Shown here: piece after piece, positions 43,761 to 51,408 of the stretch
How positions within the stretch are numbered: position 1 is the stretch's first letter
Layout of the letters: the number at the start of each line of letters is the position of its first letter
Assembly: GCA_902476265.1 (NCBI GenBank)
Contig: CABSCP010000009.1
Location: 59,240-123,239 of the forward strand
Origin: an uncultured Lachnospiraceae bacterium
Lineage (GTDB): Bacteria; Bacillota; Clostridia; Lachnospirales; Lachnospiraceae
Direction: 5' to 3'
Length of the DNA: 64,000 nt
Notes under the pieces: model-generated
The model's database searches: none
Told to the model about the DNA's origin: nothing
Seen by the model: only the letters and a program-made list of their open reading frames with translations
Position numbers and translations under genes: made by a program

Positions 43761-44828
43761 TCAAGAAGTATTCCTTACTTTCAGTTCAACAAGCGCACCA
43801 TAATGCAAAATATCAAATTCAGCAGGGGCAATTTCGGCAAGTAACTTTTTATGCTCCTGTTCCCATGCAGCAATCTCCTGTTTTGTGAGGGAAGCGCCAA
43901 TTCCCCGGCAGGCTTTCATTCTGCCATTCCAGCTTTCCCGGGTGAAATGCACCCTCAGAGGATATTCCTCATGATAAACGGTTTCAAATTTTTCATCATA
44001 ACAATCGGGAATCTTTATCGGATGCATTGTTTCTCCACAGCCGCTCCACTCAGGATTATATTTCAGAACAAGTCTTTCGCTTTCCCCTGCAATTTCATCT
44101 TCAAACGGCAGCCAGGCCATATATAATACGAGAAGACGTCCGTCAGGTTTCAGCATGTGAAAGAACCTGGAATGAATCTGTTCATGGTCAAAATACCAAA
44201 AACATTGACATGCCGTGATTACATGAAATGAATGATCCGGAAAATCGATCTTTTCTGCAGGTATTGCTTCATAATCAATATCCATACCCTTTGACAGAAT
44301 CCTGGCCTGCTCGATCTGATTTTCTGAAAGATCGGTACCCGTCCATATGGCGCCGTAACGATACATATTTCTTGGAAGCACACCGGTTCCCGTGCCAACA
44401 TCAAGCACCTGTTGTCCGTTGATGCATAGCCCGCGTTTTATAATTCTGTCATACCCTCAGTTGACAAGGGAACACACGGTTTTGCCGCTCCGGTTTGTAA
44501 TTCTGCTACGTTACTGTCAATCGGCGTACGTCCAGTACGCCTCATTCCAGTGCCTTGCAGAATTACAAACCGAAACGGCAAAACTCCGCAGGACCCCAGA
44601 CATTGAATTTTGGTGGCTGGCAAGGCAGCCGATGGAGGCGTACTGGACGTACGCCGACTGACGCTAACGCTGCCATCCGCCAAAATTCAGTGTCTGGGGC
44701 GTGTATGCCCTTGTCAACTGAGGGTAAAATTCCTGCGGATAAATATCGCGGAACTTCGCATAATCTGTCGAAGTTCTCCCCCAGTCAAAGGATCTGCCTC
44801 CATCTATACTCTTATCTGTTCTATTCAA
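43761..44828 (-). pseudogene. Class I SAM methyltransferase gene split by hairpin element 2
   Basis: The upstream part (44727-44828; TTG start, AAAGGAG 8 nt above) encodes MNRTDKSIDGGRSFDWGRTS and continues to PQEF. The downstream part (43761-44453) continues YDRIIKRGLCINGQQVLDVG with SAM motif I DVGTGTGVLPRN, motif II-like GTDLSENQIEQA and a full Rossmann domain. Removing 44454-44724 plus one TA gives an unbroken 264-codon frame (junction PQEFYDRIIKRG). Now the downstream part could be translated from GTG 44408, but it would lack the N-terminal SAM-contacting helix. Substrate of the parent enzyme unknown. Confidence 0.9.
44454..44724. mobile_element. TA-flanked T-shaped hairpin element (MITE-like), copy 2, 271 bp
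   Basis: Flanked by TA at 44452-44453 and 44725-44726. The terminal inverted repeats start CCCTCAGTTGACAAGGG (17 bp perfect), continuing ACACACGG / CGTGTAT. Inside: hairpin 1 with stem 44479-44506 / 44557-44584 around GGCGTACGTCCAGTACGCC (44523-44541); hairpin 2 with stem 44594-44622 / 44671-44699 around GGCGTACTGGACGTACGCC (44637-44655). The two loop cores are exact reverse complements of each other. Same orientation and layout as copy 1, 0.8 kb away, but different stem sequences. Confidence 0.88.
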
Positions 44829-44842
44829 AACTTCATCTCCTT

Positions 44843-45184
44843 TCACTTTGCAAAAGAGGGAAATTGTTTACACAATATTTTCAGAGCATACCCTTCCGCG
44901 CGCAGCTTTGGAGATATCGGATGTGATGCGGCAGTGATTGACACATTCGGCGCAATCATTGTGCCGTCTCCTATATAAATGCGGGCATCGTCAACAAAGG
45001 TACCGTTTTTCATGAGGAAACATTTTCTCACTTCGTGAGTACCATGGTACCTTCGCGATTCGCTTCGCTCATTGCGAAGTAGCGGAAACATTTTCTCACT
45101 TCGTGAGAAAATGTTTCCTTCATTATACTCCATCCTGTCAAAAAAAGACAGTGCTTCATTTTCCGGTTGTTTCCCCTGGCTCAT
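44843..45184 (-). pseudogene. Remnant of a LacA/Maa-type sugar O-acetyltransferase
   Basis: An open frame of 113 codons starts at ATG 45184, overlapping the TAA of the AraC gene. Only its middle is recognisable: GTFVDDARIYIGDGTMIAPN followed by VSITAASHPISPKLRAEGYA, the left-handed beta-helix core of maltose/galactoside O-acetyltransferases. The N-terminal acceptor region, the second half of the helix and the C-terminus are missing, and the reading frame upstream of the core runs through a palindromic insert (45016-45118). It ends just before the ribosome site of the split methyltransferase. Decayed gene; not expected to be active. Confidence 0.7.
45016..45118. repeat. Palindromic insert with direct repeats in acetyltransferase remnant
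   Basis: A 24-bp sequence at 45016-45039 recurs at 45084-45107. The second copy is extended to a perfect 35-nt palindrome (16-bp arms, GGAAACATTTTCTCAC and its complement). Between them lie the palindrome GTACCATGGTAC (45039-45050) and a hairpin CTTCGC/GCGAAG (45051-45078) whose loop contains TCGCTTCGCTCA, the motif also found in the loops of giant hairpins A and B at 9.6 and 10.0 kb. Confidence 0.8.
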
Positions 45185-45993
45185 TATTTTCCCCGCATCT
45201 GTCTGCGGTAAACGCTGGGCGGCATCTGCATTTTCCGTTTGAAATATTTGGCGAAATAAAACTGATCCGAAAACCCCAGCTTTTCCGCAATCCAAGCTAT
45301 GCTTTCCTCCTCTTCTATCAGAAGGCGGCACGCCTTCTGGATGACAAGCTGTTCCAAGTATAGGCCGGGAGACATCCCCGTTTCCGCACGAAAGCGTTTG
45401 GCCAGCGTGCTCTCCGATACATGCATTCTGTCGGCCAGGGTACGGACCCGATTTCCCGCGCTGACCGGGTTCTGGGCAAGGCAAAAAATCTGTTCTACCA
45501 TCCCGGAATATATTTTTGTCTGCACTTCGCAAAGCCCTGTCATTTTGATAAAATGGCCCAGTTCCTCCCAGAGAACCCCCTGGAGCGAAAAAATATCTTC
45601 CATCCCGGAAGATGCATAAAGTGAGAGCACTCTTTCCAGATATTCCGGAAGTGCCTTTCGTTCATATATTCGGTCACAGCCGTAAAAAAGATCCATGCCG
45701 TTAACCTGGGTAATGTTCACATGAAAATAAAGCTGCTCCATGCTGGAATCGCACCGGTAATCATACAGCAGTCCTGCCGGGATCAGATACACGTATCCCT
45801 CCCGAAGCGCAATTTCTCTGCCCCCCAGGGTGAGGATGCCGCCTCCTTTTGAAATGAAGTAGAGCCGGGAATAAGGGGAGCAGACATTGACCATATTCCA
45901 GGAAGTATCCACCCGGGCCAGCCCGGCATCCGCAACCTCGAGCCGCAGCGTTTTCCACAGGGTGATAGCCTTATTGTTCTTTGACTGAATCAT
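45184..45993 (-). CDS. AraC-family transcriptional regulator
   Basis: 269 residues. An N-terminal cupin-like sensing domain (GGILTLGGREIALREGYVYLIPAG) is followed by two helix-turn-helix motifs (LADRMHVSESTLAKRFRAETG and IAWIAEKLGFSDQFYFAKYFKRK, PPSVYRRQMRGK at the end). The order matches sugar-responsive AraC activators. ATG 45993 has GGAG 8 nt above; the longer frame to 46098 would run through the shared upstream region. Divergent from the GH29 fucosidase 156 bp away, which it probably controls. Confidence 0.88.
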   Translation of the reverse strand: MIQSKNNKAITLWKTLRLEVADAGLARVDTSWNMVNVCSPYSRLYFISKGGGILTLGGREIALREGYVYLIPAGLLYDYRCDSSMEQLYFHVNITQVNGMDLFYGCDRIYERKALPEYLERVLSLYASSGMEDIFSLQGVLWEELGHFIKMTGLCEVQTKIYSGMVEQIFCLAQNPVSAGNRVRTLADRMHVSESTLAKRFRAETGMSPGLYLEQLVIQKACRLLIEEEESIAWIAEKLGFSDQFYFAKYFKRKMQMPPSVYRRQMRGK

Positions 45994-46149
45994 GCTGAAA
46001 ACTCCATATTTTTTCTCTGTTATTCCATGTTCCTCCCCGGCCTTTTTCATTACAATAAAACCAACAGCATCCGGTACCGCAAAAGGATGGCCGTTCACAC
46101 CGGCATTTACCGGGACTTTTATCGAAAATCACGGCAGAAAGGAAACATT

Positions 46150-47469
46150 ATGACAAGTTACGTTACACGCAAAACCCCCGGAGATACCAGCTGGTTTACC
46201 CATGACCGTTTCGGCATGTTTATCCATTTCGGTCTTTACGCCATGCCGGCCCGTCACGAATGGGTGAAAACCAATGAAAAAATCTCCGAAGAGCACTATG
46301 ATCTTTATTTCAAATATTTTAATCCAGATCTGTATGACCCCAAAGACTGGGCGAAACAGGCAAAGGCAGCGGGCATGAAATATGTGGTTATGACCACCAA
46401 GCACCATGAAGGCTTCTGCCTCTTCGACAGCCGGTACACGGACTATAAGTCCACCAATACCCCCTGTGGGAAAGATCTCATCCGGGAATATGTGGACGCT
46501 TTCCGTTCGGAAGGTCTGCGGGTGGGATTCTATTACTCTCTCATCGACTGGCACCATCCGGATTTTCCCATCGATATCCATCATCCCCGCCGGGATGATG
46601 CCGACGCTTTCGAGCAGAACCAGGGCCGTGACATGCACAGATACGCGGAATATATGAGGAATCAGGTGACCGAGCTTTTAACCAATTATGGAAAAATAGA
46701 TATTCTCTGGTTCGATTTTTCCTATGAAGGAAGGGACGGCGTCGGAGAGCAGTCCTGGATGAAAGGCAAAGGAAAGAATGACTGGGAAGCGGAGAAGCTG
46801 ATCGCCACCGCCCGTTCTTTGCAGCCTGACATCATGATTGACAATCGTACGGATATTGAGCAGGATCTCTGGACGCCGGAGCAGTACCAGCCCATGAAAT
46901 GGGTGACTCATCCGGAAACCGGAGAGCTGGTTACCTGGGAAGCCTGCCAGACCTTCTCCGGTTCCTGGGGATATTACCGCGATGAACAGACCTGGAAATC
47001 CCCCGAAATGCTCATTCGTATGTTGGTCAATACCGTTTCCTGCGGCGGAAACCTGCTGATGAATGTGGGGCCCACTTCCAGAGGATATCTGGATTACCGC
47101 GCCCAGGAAGCGCTAAAGGTTTATGCGGACTGGATGAAATATAACAGCCGGTCCATTTACGGATGCACCATGGCCGAGCCGGAGTTCACCGCTCCCGTCG
47201 ACTGCCGTTACACCCAGAGTCTAGACGGAAGCCGCCTCTATGTGCATTTGTTCGCGTACCCCTTTGCCCATCTCCGGCTGCCCGGTCTGGCAGGCAAAGT
47301 AAAATATGCCCAGTTTTTGCATGACGGAAGCGAGGTTCTTTATACGGAAGGAGCCATTGACCACTTCTCTGCCAAGAACGAACAGGCAGACAGAAACGAC
47401 CTGATCCTGTACCTTCCTCCGTTAAAGCCTCATTCGCTGGTTCCGGTCATTGAACTGTTTCTGGAATAG
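46150..47469 (+). CDS. GH29 alpha-L-fucosidase, cytoplasmic
   Basis: 439 residues, no signal peptide. GH29 landmarks: WFTHDRFGMFIHFGLYAMPARHEW, YVVMTTKHHEGFCLFDS, GFYYSLIDWHHPDFP, and the nucleophile Asp in IDILWFDFSYEG. The late NLLMNVGPTSRGYLDYRA is also typical. A C-terminal beta-sandwich of about 90 residues follows. It releases L-fucose from imported oligosaccharides. ATG 46150 follows AAAGGA; the in-frame extension to 46027 is non-conserved. No clear promoter was identified in the shared gap with the AraC gene. Confidence 0.93.
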   Translation: MTSYVTRKTPGDTSWFTHDRFGMFIHFGLYAMPARHEWVKTNEKISEEHYDLYFKYFNPDLYDPKDWAKQAKAAGMKYVVMTTKHHEGFCLFDSRYTDYKSTNTPCGKDLIREYVDAFRSEGLRVGFYYSLIDWHHPDFPIDIHHPRRDDADAFEQNQGRDMHRYAEYMRNQVTELLTNYGKIDILWFDFSYEGRDGVGEQSWMKGKGKNDWEAEKLIATARSLQPDIMIDNRTDIEQDLWTPEQYQPMKWVTHPETGELVTWEACQTFSGSWGYYRDEQTWKSPEMLIRMLVNTVSCGGNLLMNVGPTSRGYLDYRAQEALKVYADWMKYNSRSIYGCTMAEPEFTAPVDCRYTQSLDGSRLYVHLFAYPFAHLRLPGLAGKVKYAQFLHDGSEVLYTEGAIDHFSAKNEQADRNDLILYLPPLKPHSLVPVIELFLE

Positions 47470-47527
47470 ATCTGCCTTCCGGAAATCATGTGCCATACGG
47501 AACTGTTACGAACAATTATAGTGTACA

Positions 47528-47567
47528 AAAAGCGCCATTGCAATTTGTTTTAAGCAATGGCGCTTTT
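47528..47567. terminator. Bidirectional terminator after fucosidase
   Basis: Perfect 14-bp stem AAAAGCGCCATTGC/GCAATGGCGCTTTT with a 12-nt loop. Serves the fucosidase gene (plus) and the convergent gene ending at 47593. Confidence 0.9.
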
Positions 47568-47592
47568 CTCTCGCTTTTTTCGTGCCGCCGGT

Positions 47593-48591
47593 TTACCGTT
47601 TGACAGGAATGGCTGCGTTTGCGGCAGCTGCCCGGCCGGCCTGAGCCAGTTCTCTGGAAACCGCATAGAGCATCAAAAATGTCATATACTGCCGTTCTGT
47701 CATTTTATCCTCCATGGCCTCCAGAATCATATGAACCTCCCGGCAGGAAAGGGCCATGGTTTCACAGGTACAGGGCGGCAGCCCGGCGATTTCCATCACT
47801 TTAAACAGGCGGTCCAGCCATTCGCTGGAAATCCTGTCTTTCTCCCGGATGTAAGCCGGACGCAGCGGATTTTTAAAATGCTTCATCAGCCAGTTTATTT
47901 TCTTATCGCTGTCAAAGATGATATCATCCGATTTGGGGCCTGCTGTCTGCGGCGCGCTCAAACAGCTTATGGTAAACGCGCGCAGCTTCTGAAGGCTTCT
48001 CCAGATCCGGTCCAGATCACGCACACTCTTCCCCTGAAGAACCGCCATCAAAAGGATGACTCCCGACATGGCGCTGTCCATCCATTCCGATTCCTTCCAC
48101 GGGCCTTTCATCTCGTCCCAGTCGGGTGCTGTCAGATATTGGCCCTGGTTCACCCTTCTCCACAGAAGGTTCCATCCTCCCTGCAGCATGGCGCGCACAT
48201 TTTCCTGCCCTTTCTCTGCTTCCTGCCCTTCCGCTATGGAAAGGATTCCGGCGGCGAGAATGGCGAGCCTTCGTTCCTTCCAGCCAAACTTCTCCAAAAA
48301 AGCGGGATAGCGTTTCATCCAGGACACTCCCTGCACATACCATTTTTCCTGCTCTTCCCGAGGCTGTTTTGTCAGCCAGGTACCGCAGCTTTTCTGATTG
48401 GCAGCGGCATAAATGACCGCCGGGGATAAATAGATGTTACTTTCTTCCGCCCGTTTTTCCATAAAGCGCAGCTGCCTTTCTTCCTGTTTTGACAGTGCGC
48501 CTTCTTTCCGGCGGCAGCGCAGCAGCTCTATCGCATAGAAACTGTCCTGTTGTGCGCTGCAAAACCGGAAGCAGTCTTTTTTCTCACCCAT
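47593..48591 (-). CDS. Uncharacterised helical protein
   Basis: 332 residues, mostly helical, no signal peptide, no clear transmembrane helix. Recognisable points are only a Cys pair in CTCETMALSC, RCRRKEGALSKQEERQLRFM, and a C-terminal Ala-rich end. I do not recognise a family. ATG 48591 lies 9 nt after GGAGG and overlaps the stop of the DUF5688 gene by 8 bp, so the two are a translationally coupled pair. The MoxR/VWA/LRR group lies 6.5 kb away on the same strand, and similar proteins accompany DUF5688 genes in Lachnospiraceae as far as I recall; a shared function is speculation. Confidence 0.65.
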   Translation of the reverse strand: MGEKKDCFRFCSAQQDSFYAIELLRCRRKEGALSKQEERQLRFMEKRAEESNIYLSPAVIYAAANQKSCGTWLTKQPREEQEKWYVQGVSWMKRYPAFLEKFGWKERRLAILAAGILSIAEGQEAEKGQENVRAMLQGGWNLLWRRVNQGQYLTAPDWDEMKGPWKESEWMDSAMSGVILLMAVLQGKSVRDLDRIWRSLQKLRAFTISCLSAPQTAGPKSDDIIFDSDKKINWLMKHFKNPLRPAYIREKDRISSEWLDRLFKVMEIAGLPPCTCETMALSCREVHMILEAMEDKMTERQYMTFLMLYAVSRELAQAGRAAAANAAIPVKR

Positions 48592-49534
48592 TCTTTCCCA
48601 CCTCCAGAAACTCACCATCCTGGATGATGCCAAAGCAGTCCTTTTCCAGATTATAGCAGTAAACTTTATTGGTCAGCACCTCTTCCTTCCGGTTGCAGTG
48701 CTTATTCGTATCGCGCAGACTGCTCTGCACGATTTCCGGTGATATCATACTGGCGCTGTGTACCTGAGCCTCATGAATGCTGGTAAATGCGACATAAAAA
48801 TCTTCCCCGAAGCTCTCCGCAATCTTTCTGGCGACTCCCGGATAAAACAGAGCGATGGCACCGTTAATTTCCAGGGTATTGGTGAGAATGTAACCCCGCA
48901 TCCCTTTCTTGATTCTGACGCTGTCCATATCTCCCATAAAGCGGCCGTCCTCATGCTGTTTTCCGTCCCATGCCAGAAGATCCTCCACCGAATAGAGACG
49001 GGGCGGATACAAGAAACTGGTATTCACAAGCGCTTCCTGGAGAACTTCGTCCTCTGTACGGCTCCAGGTTTCCATCTGACTTCTTCGCATCTTGGCGGTA
49101 AAATAATCATTTCCTGCATGCGCCATCACCGCATAAAGCACCAGCGCGATATCTCCCATTCTGATGAAGGGCACATCCTGAATATCCTCTCTCACGAACT
49201 GATAATTGAGCGGGCGCAGAATCAGTTCATTTTTCACTTTCTCATAATCGCTGCTGTCGGAAAGGGCCGTACTCTCCTGCGCCTGAATCGCGGCATGAAG
49301 AATTTCAAAAAGACGTTCAATCTCCGCCTCTCTCTGCTCCCTGGTCCCCCGGCTGATATCCTCAACCACTTCCTGCGTCTGCTTCAGCCTGGCACAGCAT
49401 TCCTTTCTTCCGTTCTTTAAACGGAACATGAAATGATTCTCTTCATACGTGACTTTAAAAGGATAGGGAAATTCCTCATCAATCCTCGTCTGCAGAAAAT
49501 TTCTCACATATTCAATTTTCTCTTCCTGCTTCAT
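48584..49534 (-). CDS. DUF5688 family protein
   Basis: 316 residues, cytoplasmic. Typical DUF5688 stretches: a short N-terminal helix region, LILRPLNYQFVREDIQDVPF, RMGDIALVLYAVM, GYILTNTLEINGAIALFYPG and VAFTSIHEAQVHSA. Function unknown. ATG 49534 is preceded by AAGGAGG. The upstream 223 bp contain a 59-bp imperfect inverted repeat at 49670-49728. First gene of a two-gene unit. Confidence 0.8.
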   Translation of the reverse strand: MKQEEKIEYVRNFLQTRIDEEFPYPFKVTYEENHFMFRLKNGRKECCARLKQTQEVVEDISRGTREQREAEIERLFEILHAAIQAQESTALSDSSDYEKVKNELILRPLNYQFVREDIQDVPFIRMGDIALVLYAVMAHAGNDYFTAKMRRSQMETWSRTEDEVLQEALVNTSFLYPPRLYSVEDLLAWDGKQHEDGRFMGDMDSVRIKKGMRGYILTNTLEINGAIALFYPGVARKIAESFGEDFYVAFTSIHEAQVHSASMISPEIVQSSLRDTNKHCNRKEEVLTNKVYCYNLEKDCFGIIQDGEFLEVGKNG

Positions 49535-49669
49535 AGTACCTCCTTGAATTGATTTACATGATTGGAATCTTGTTTTGAAATGATAAATTAAGAATGATTA
49601 GATAATAGAATTACAAGATGTCACATGTATGATATTAGATCGGTTATCAGCAACCGTCTAAAATAGTAT

Positions 49670-49728
49670 AGCATAACAGCGCAAAAAGTGTGTACCTTAT
49701 ATGGTATATGTTTTTGCACTATTATGCT
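49670..49728. repeat. 59-bp inverted repeat upstream of DUF5688 gene
   Basis: Arms AGCATAACAGCGCAAAAA and TTTTTGCACTATTATGCT pair with few mismatches, with inner GTACC/GGTAT. Possible terminator for the YheO-type regulator gene (minus) or control site; a TGC-TATACT extended -10 (rightmost bases near 49668) abuts it on the minus strand. Confidence 0.5.
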
Positions 49729-49757
49729 ATTTTTTTACACAATTATCGTTTATATGG

Positions 49758-50459
49758 TCATTCTTCCTCTGTTCCGCCCATATTCCTGCTTTTTTCCAGA
49801 TAACTGTAAAAAGTAAATTTGCTGATCTCAAGCAGCTCGCATATTTTCTCGCCGGATTTTGTAACCAGAAAGGCGCCTTTCTCATCTAAATACCGGATGA
49901 AATCCACTTTTTCGGTTTTGTTCATTTCTTCGGCCGGCTTACCCACCTTCTGCAATCCCTTTTGAATCAGGCGGTCCAGCAAACTGCTCACATCCGTCAG
50001 ATCTGCATTCTCCGCCCCCAAAACAGCCTGTTCAAACTGATTGTACTGGCGTAAAAACCCTTCCATCTGCAGTGTTTCCGTAATGTCAAGATTAATTGTG
50101 AGACTGGCAACGGGTTCACCGGATCCGTCACGTAGATAAACTTTAGAAGAACGAAGTATTTTCCCATCTCTTATTGTAGTGATATAATTGAATCTGTCTC
50201 CGTTTATGACCGACCCGGGCGTGACTTCCAGGCCGATATTATCACCTTCATCCCCTTTACAGCGGTTTGTCACATGTCCGTTACGGATATCCACAATTCC
50301 GCTTTTTTCTTCTTTATTCAGACTGGTCAAAACCACTTCGCATCTGTTTCCGAACTGTTTCTCTACCAATGTCATAAACTGATTGATGAAAGGCATAATT
50401 TCAGATAAATATTCCAAAGTTTTCTTACCTCTTTTCACAAAATCCGGATAAGCCCTCAT
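49758..50459 (-). CDS. YheO-type PAS/HTH transcriptional regulator
   Basis: 233 residues. An N-terminal YheO-like PAS domain (FINQFMTLVEKQFGNRCEVVLTSL, YITTIRDGKILRSSKVYLRD, ASLTINLDIT) and a C-terminal HTH of the DauR type (FIRYLDEKGAFLVTKSGEKICELLEISKFTFYSYL). These regulators sense small molecules and act on adjacent metabolic genes. ATG 50459 has little ribosome-site support; a TTG further in, behind AGAGG, is an alternative. It lies just below the sugar-use operon and has its own promoter. Confidence 0.85.
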   Translation of the reverse strand: MRAYPDFVKRGKKTLEYLSEIMPFINQFMTLVEKQFGNRCEVVLTSLNKEEKSGIVDIRNGHVTNRCKGDEGDNIGLEVTPGSVINGDRFNYITTIRDGKILRSSKVYLRDGSGEPVASLTINLDITETLQMEGFLRQYNQFEQAVLGAENADLTDVSSLLDRLIQKGLQKVGKPAEEMNKTEKVDFIRYLDEKGAFLVTKSGEKICELLEISKFTFYSYLEKSRNMGGTEEE

Positions 50460-50539
50460 TTTTCGTACATAACCACACGCTGCCTTTTGTGCTTATAATC
50501 ATGTAATCGTTATCAAATAGTCGGCAATCTACAACTGAC

Positions 50540-50568
50540 ATTATAGCAAAGTGTTCAGTTCTACACAA
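50540..50568 (-). promoter_or_regulatory. Promoter of YheO-type regulator
   Basis: Minus strand TTGTGT (50568-50563), 17-nt spacer, TATAAT (50545-50540) with TGC before it (extended -10). A leader of about 75 nt. Confidence 0.75.
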
Positions 50569-50655
50569 GCAAAACCATAAACAATTTCCTTTATTCCCCA
50601 AATATAACGAATTTCCCTATGCTACTCCTGCCGATTCCAGCGCCATTCTGACACT

Positions 50656-51405
50656 TCATTTCAGCGGCAGCCAATCAAGAACCTTCTGAATCATCTCATT
50701 ACGGTAAAACCAATCGTGCCCTCCGTGTCCGTCTGTGAAGGTGATATCATATCCCAATTCCTTTGCCCGTTCTGCAAAGATATGGTTTTGTACCGTCAAA
50801 CCATCCTCCAGGCCGCAGCAGACAAAAAGATGCAGGTTTTCCCCTTTCTTTTTTTCAAGCATGGATACAAGATCCCCTGAAGAATTTAGATACTGACTGT
50901 CCTCTCCAAAAATCCATTTCCATTCCGGCCAGTCCTTCTGCTTAATCATCTGCCACACATCCAGGGCTCCGGATATGCTGGCTGCCCACCCGAAACGTTC
51001 CGGCTTATTCAGCGCAAGCAGCATCGCCCCATAGCCTCCCATGGACCCGCCGCAGACAAAAGTTTTTTCCCGGCATCGGGAAAGCGGAAACAGTCTGCCC
51101 AGTTTTTCCGGAAGTTCTTCCGCCACATAGTCATAATAGGGCAACCCATATTCCATGTTCCGGTAAAAACTGTGCTGTACAGAAGGCATCACCACGCACA
51201 CCGGTCTTCTTTCCCTCACATAATGTTCGATTGGAGAAAGCCGCATCCAGTCCGTATGGTCTCCGCCTTTTCCATGCAAAAGGTATAAAACAGGAAACCC
51301 TCCCGCCGGAGGCATAAGATCCGGCATCAGAATATTCACCTGCGTGTGCAGATCCATCGCGTCACTGTGCAGATCAGTCAAAAGATGTGTCATCTTATAT
51401 GCCAT
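50656..51405 (-). CDS. Alpha/beta-hydrolase esterase (tributyrin/acetyl esterase family)
   Basis: 249 residues. VLYLLHGKGGDHTDWMRLS (oxyanion region), nucleophile elbow CGGSMGGYGAMLLAL, CCGLEDGL (acid) and FTDGHGGHDWFYRNE (His) match the EstA/esterase-D-like group; relatives deacetylate plant oligosaccharides. No signal peptide, so it acts in the cytoplasm on imported sugars. ATG 51405 follows GGGGA 8 nt above. Last gene of the sugar-use operon, 3 bp below the GH9 gene. Confidence 0.87.
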   Translation of the reverse strand: MAYKMTHLLTDLHSDAMDLHTQVNILMPDLMPPAGGFPVLYLLHGKGGDHTDWMRLSPIEHYVRERRPVCVVMPSVQHSFYRNMEYGLPYYDYVAEELPEKLGRLFPLSRCREKTFVCGGSMGGYGAMLLALNKPERFGWAASISGALDVWQMIKQKDWPEWKWIFGEDSQYLNSSGDLVSMLEKKKGENLHLFVCCGLEDGLTVQNHIFAERAKELGYDITFTDGHGGHDWFYRNEMIQKVLDWLPLK

Positions 51406-51408
51406 GTT

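Noticed and set aside
43372..44724. CRISPR-like or riboswitch interpretation of the repeats
   Set aside because: No direct repeat/spacer periodicity, and the insertions lie inside genes with TA duplication, which fits a mobile element better.
45125..45145. TTGACA and TATAAT on the minus strand near 45.13 kb
   Set aside because: Only 8 nt apart, so not a usable sigma-A promoter.
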